From Alphaproteobacteria bacterium (GTDB lineage Bacteria > Pseudomonadota > Alphaproteobacteria > CAAHEQ01 > UBA3637): a stretch of DNA of 8,278 nucleotides. Position 1 is the stretch's first letter. Every line of letters starts with the position of its first letter. Position numbers and translations under genes: made by a program. Under the pieces are notes generated by a model. The model saw only the letters and a program-made list of their open reading frames with translations. It was not told where the DNA came from and did no database searches. Positions 5,454 to 8,278 of this stretch are shown piece by piece. The stretch covers positions 1-8,278 of the forward strand of contig JAFXFY010000183.1 of NCBI GenBank assembly GCA_017513365.1, read 5' to 3'.

Positions 5454-6401
5454 ATGTGGTGGAAAATGCAAAATTTTAAAGTCTCAGTTGTTGTACCAGC
5501 CTATAATGAAGAGGGAAACCTCTCTCATTTGGTGGATAAGCTGGTTCCAATTTTAAGTCAGTATCACGATTACGAAATTATTTTGGTGAATGACGGGTCA
5601 TCTGATAAGACCATAGAGGTGATGAAACATTTACATCATGATAATTCTCGTGTGCATTATATTTCTTTATCTCGTAATTTTGGACACCAATATGCTTTAA
5701 AGGCTGGATTGGATGTGGCAACAGGCGATTGTGTGATTTCTATGGATGCGGATTTGCAACATCCGCCTCGGTTGATTCCCCAGTTAATTGACGGTTGGCA
5801 AAAAGGATATGATATTGTTTATACCATACGCCAAGATAAAGGAACAGAAAGTATTTTTAAACGATTTTCTTCCGGATTTTTTTATAAGTGTTTTCGGATA
5901 CTCACGGGGTTGAAAATGCCGGCCGGAGCTGCCGATTTCAGATTACTTGATAAAAAGGTGGTCCAAGTACTTAAAAATATGCCCGAAAAAGCTCTGTTTT
6001 TAAGAGGCTTGATTTATTGGATGGGATTTAAACAATTTGCCATATCATATCAGGTAGAGCCTCGCTTTTCCGGTCGCAGTTCATACAGCTTGAAAAAAAT
6101 GTTGGCTTTGGCGGTTGCTGGGGCGACCTCATTCAGTATAAAACCACTGAGATTGGCAATATATTTGGGCTTTTTTATCGCCTTAATGGGATGTTTGTTT
6201 ACGGCTTATGTGCTGTATATGAAATTATTTGCCGGCAGTGTGATTACTGGTTGGGCCTCACTGATGTGTGTTTTATTAATACTGGGGGGCTGCCAACTTT
6301 TTGTGATGGGCATTATCGGTGAATATATCGGTCGGATTTTCATTGAAATGAAAAATCGTCCCAGTTATATTGTGGATGAAACTTCTTTAGAACAAAAATA
6401 A
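5454..6401 (+). CDS. Family 2 glycosyltransferase, GtrB/DPM-type polyprenyl-phosphate glycosyltransferase
   Basis: The N-terminal GT-A domain (residues 8-230) carries VVVPAYNEE (12-20), LVNDGSSD (44-51), LSRNFGHQYALKAGLD (72-87) and the metal/nucleotide-binding DAD in MDADLQHPP (97-105). AADFRLLD, FLRGLIYWMGF and FSGRSSYSLKKM follow; this run of motifs is diagnostic for the GtrB branch. Two transmembrane helices (about 235-257 and 269-292) end in GEYIGRIFIEMKNRPSYIV, the usual C-terminus. Proteins of this type transfer a sugar from a nucleotide donor to undecaprenyl or dolichyl phosphate on the cytoplasmic side; the sugar cannot be told from sequence. At 315 residues the length is normal. No clean SD precedes ATG 5454. 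ATG 5466, four codons in and preceded by GGTGG, may be the true start. It is followed after 17 bases by the DUF6311-type gene, probably in one operon. Confidence 0.92.
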   Translation: MWWKMQNFKVSVVVPAYNEEGNLSHLVDKLVPILSQYHDYEIILVNDGSSDKTIEVMKHLHHDNSRVHYISLSRNFGHQYALKAGLDVATGDCVISMDADLQHPPRLIPQLIDGWQKGYDIVYTIRQDKGTESIFKRFSSGFFYKCFRILTGLKMPAGAADFRLLDKKVVQVLKNMPEKALFLRGLIYWMGFKQFAISYQVEPRFSGRSSYSLKKMLALAVAGATSFSIKPLRLAIYLGFFIALMGCLFTAYVLYMKLFAGSVITGWASLMCVLLILGGCQLFVMGIIGEYIGRIFIEMKNRPSYIVDETSLEQK

Positions 6402-6418
6402 CAGATAGGATAACTAAA

Positions 6419-8278
6419 ATGAATAAATTAAAAGAATTGTTCAAAAAAATATTGGCTTATTCCAAAGAAAATTGGGATTTGGTTGCAACATTATTGATAA
6501 CTGTTGTTGCCTTTTTTGTGATGTTTGGACCTCGTGCTTTTAACGTATATGATACCGATTGGGTGAATAAAGGAGGGGACTTTACCGTATCCTATTTGGG
6601 GAGTGTTTTTTATCGGATGGATGAATGGCATTGGCCGATTTTTATGCATGATAATATGGGGTATCCATTTGGTATTTCCGTGCATGGAACGGATGGCTCG
6701 CCAATGCTTTCTTTGATTTTTAAAGTCTTTCATAAATGGTTTGGATTGCCGGCTACCGCTCAATTTGTGGGGCCTTGGATGTTTATTTGCTATATTTTAC
6801 AAGCGGTTGCATCTGTATACATTTTCCGCCATGCCTTTAAAAATAAATTTATGATTATACTGGGATCATTATTCTTTATTTCCTCACCGATTATGTTGAT
6901 GCGTGTTTTTGTGCATGTGAACTTAATGCCTCACTTTATTTTGTTATTTTCAATTTTGTTGTGGCTGAACAATCGGTTGGGTAAAAAAGAATGGATTTAT
7001 ATTAATATCTTGTACACGCTGTGTATGTTGACCTGTCCGTATTATTTGCCAATGTGTACCGGTTTCTTTGTTTTGCTTTGGTATAAACAAGTTATTGTTC
7101 AAAAATCGGTTTCTTGGAAATCCTTTGCTAAAGGCATTTTGGCAACCGGTGCCGTTATGGGCATTTGGTACTATTTATTGGGTATGTATCAAACCGGTGG
7201 AGAATTATCCGGTGGCGGATGGAGAGGGTTAGCCTTAAACTTAACGGCTTTATTTAACCCGATTTGGAGTAAATCACAATTTTTTAATACATTAACGCCA
7301 AAAGCCGATTTTGATGCCGATAACTATTTTGGTTTAGGTTTGTTGATTTTGTTGATTTTGTGTTTACGAGAAGTGATTGGATTATTTTCCAAAGAAAAAA
7401 TGCAAGGTAATGGGCTGTTGGTTATTATTTTAACCGGATTTGTGGTGTTTGCCTTGTCTCCGCAAGTAAAACTGGGAACGGTGATGATTTTGGATTATAA
7501 ACCGGGGGCATTGGTTGAATGGATTGGTGGTGTATTCCGTTATTCCGGACGCTTTTTCTGGCCGGTTTGGTATTTATTGGCTTATTTCATTATTAAAACG
7601 GCTTACTATAAATTTGGTAAAATGGCCTTTGTCATTGTTCCGGTGTTGTTATTGGTTCAAATTTGGGATTTGTATCCGACCTATAAATCCAAAGCCAGCT
7701 TTATTTGGGAGGCCAGACCCGTTCCGGTTGCAACAAATACACCTGAATGGGATGAGTTAGCTAAACGGTATGATAATGTATTTATTTTTGCTCATAACAA
7801 AAATTACCGAGATGTGTGGAAATGGGCTATTAAACATAACAAAAACGTTAACTATGGCTTTTTGAATTCTCGTGCGACTAAAAAACCGGAAGAATTAGTG
7901 AACAAAGTTAAAGAGGAAATTTTATCCGGTTATGTATCCGATCCGACATATTTTTACATTATTGATGAAGACTTGATGGCCCGTATTAACGATGTGGCAA
8001 AAGTTAATCCGGATGTAGCCAAGTTAAAATCTCAAATCCGCAGAGTATCTACTTACGATATTTTGGAATATGATGCTGCATTACAACCGGTCATGATGTC
8101 TTTTTCGGAACAAAAAATAAAGGTGAATCACCGCTATTGGCAAGCCGATTTGATTATGACATCAAAACATCGTTTGTACCGTGTTTTGGAAAAAGGTGAT
8201 AAAGATTATGCCACGATTACCCGTCATGACGATATGTTAGTTTTAAAATGGGATAGATATGGTACAGAAGAGTTTAAA
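6419..8278 (+). CDS. DUF6311-type (GT-C-like) multi-pass membrane glycosyltransferase, 3'-truncated by the window edge
   Basis: The frame from ATG 6419, preceded by AGGA at 8 bases, stays open for 620 codons to the window end, so the C-terminus is missing. A first transmembrane helix (about 20-36) leads into a large extracytoplasmic loop with acidic GGDF (52-55), GYPFGIS (81-87) and DGSPMLS (92-98). These are the marks I associate with DUF6311, a GT-C-like family. Further helices lie near 117-137, 145-160, 168-184, 194-222, 237-257, 304-320, 333-348, 379-395 and 401-417. FRYSGRFFWP (373-382) precedes the last pair. From about 420 on the protein is soluble and probably periplasmic. GT-C enzymes use polyprenyl-phosphate sugars, which fits the GtrB-type gene just upstream as donor maker. 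The acceptor is unknown. Family naming is from remembered motifs, not a search. Confidence 0.82.
   Translation, partial: MNKLKELFKKILAYSKENWDLVATLLITVVAFFVMFGPRAFNVYDTDWVNKGGDFTVSYLGSVFYRMDEWHWPIFMHDNMGYPFGISVHGTDGSPMLSLIFKVFHKWFGLPATAQFVGPWMFICYILQAVASVYIFRHAFKNKFMIILGSLFFISSPIMLMRVFVHVNLMPHFILLFSILLWLNNRLGKKEWIYINILYTLCMLTCPYYLPMCTGFFVLLWYKQVIVQKSVSWKSFAKGILATGAVMGIWYYLLGMYQTGGELSGGGWRGLALNLTALFNPIWSKSQFFNTLTPKADFDADNYFGLGLLILLILCLREVIGLFSKEKMQGNGLLVIILTGFVVFALSPQVKLGTVMILDYKPGALVEWIGGVFRYSGRFFWPVWYLLAYFIIKTAYYKFGKMAFVIVPVLLLVQIWDLYPTYKSKASFIWEARPVPVATNTPEWDELAKRYDNVFIFAHNKNYRDVWKWAIKHNKNVNYGFLNSRATKKPEELVNKVKEEILSGYVSDPTYFYIIDEDLMARINDVAKVNPDVAKLKSQIRRVSTYDILEYDAALQPVMMSFSEQKIKVNHRYWQADLIMTSKHRLYRVLEKGDKDYATITRHDDMLVLKWDRYGTEEFK

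Noticed and set aside
6491..6763. Minus-strand open frame of 90 codons
   Set aside because: It lies wholly inside the DUF6311-type gene and its translation has no family features.
7515..7760. Plus-strand open frame of 81 codons
   Set aside because: It is an out-of-frame shadow inside the long membrane protein frame that runs from 6419 to the window end.
1..8278. CRISPR array, insertion sequence, or phage/attachment features
   Set aside because: No regularly spaced repeats, transposase, integrase or phage-type genes, or direct repeats beside the tRNA were seen.

Overview
The window comes from an AT-rich bacterium, most likely an alphaproteobacterium, possibly one of the uncultured host- or gut-associated lineages. 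This rests on three things: the anticodon-arm sequence of the Met-type tRNA, a ferredoxin with the C-terminal tail of alphaproteobacterial FdxA, and a chorismate mutase carrying the 'RPxREA' signature of an alphaproteobacterial AroQ-type family. The lineage is inferred from protein and RNA character only. No insertion sequence, CRISPR array, origin or attachment site is visible. Coding density is high and no gene-free stretch exceeds about 150 bases.

Left part (1-2300). The 3' end of a von Willebrand factor A-type gene runs in from the left edge with an intact MIDAS metal site. It converges on a minus-strand alpha/beta hydrolase, and the two share a bidirectional hairpin terminator. A tRNA-Met(CAT) follows with a near-consensus promoter and its own hairpin terminator, which can also end the minus-strand MarC-family membrane protein gene beyond it.

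Middle part (2300-5390). A divergent promoter region leads into a tight three-gene run with gaps of 5 and 3 bases: a small lipoprotein, a chorismate mutase/prephenate-dehydratase-like protein with altered active-site positions, and a single-pass membrane protein with a VirB8-like layout and a double CxxC insert. Next come two single genes with their own promoters. One is a short eight-cysteine ferredoxin with an FdxA-like tail. The other is an unrecognised 130-residue protein with a histidine cluster.

Right part (5400-8278). A GtrB/DPM-type family 2 glycosyltransferase is followed 17 bases later by a long multi-pass membrane protein of the DUF6311 (GT-C-like) type that runs off the right edge. 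Together they look like a two-step cell-envelope glycosylation pair. The first would charge a polyprenyl phosphate with a sugar in the cytoplasm; the second would transfer that sugar on the periplasmic side to an acceptor that cannot be identified here.

The points most worth a second look are the degenerate chorismate mutase active site, the double-CxxC VirB8-like protein, the ferredoxin that combines 2[4Fe-4S] spacing with an FdxA tail, the histidine-cluster orphan, and the glycosyltransferase pair.
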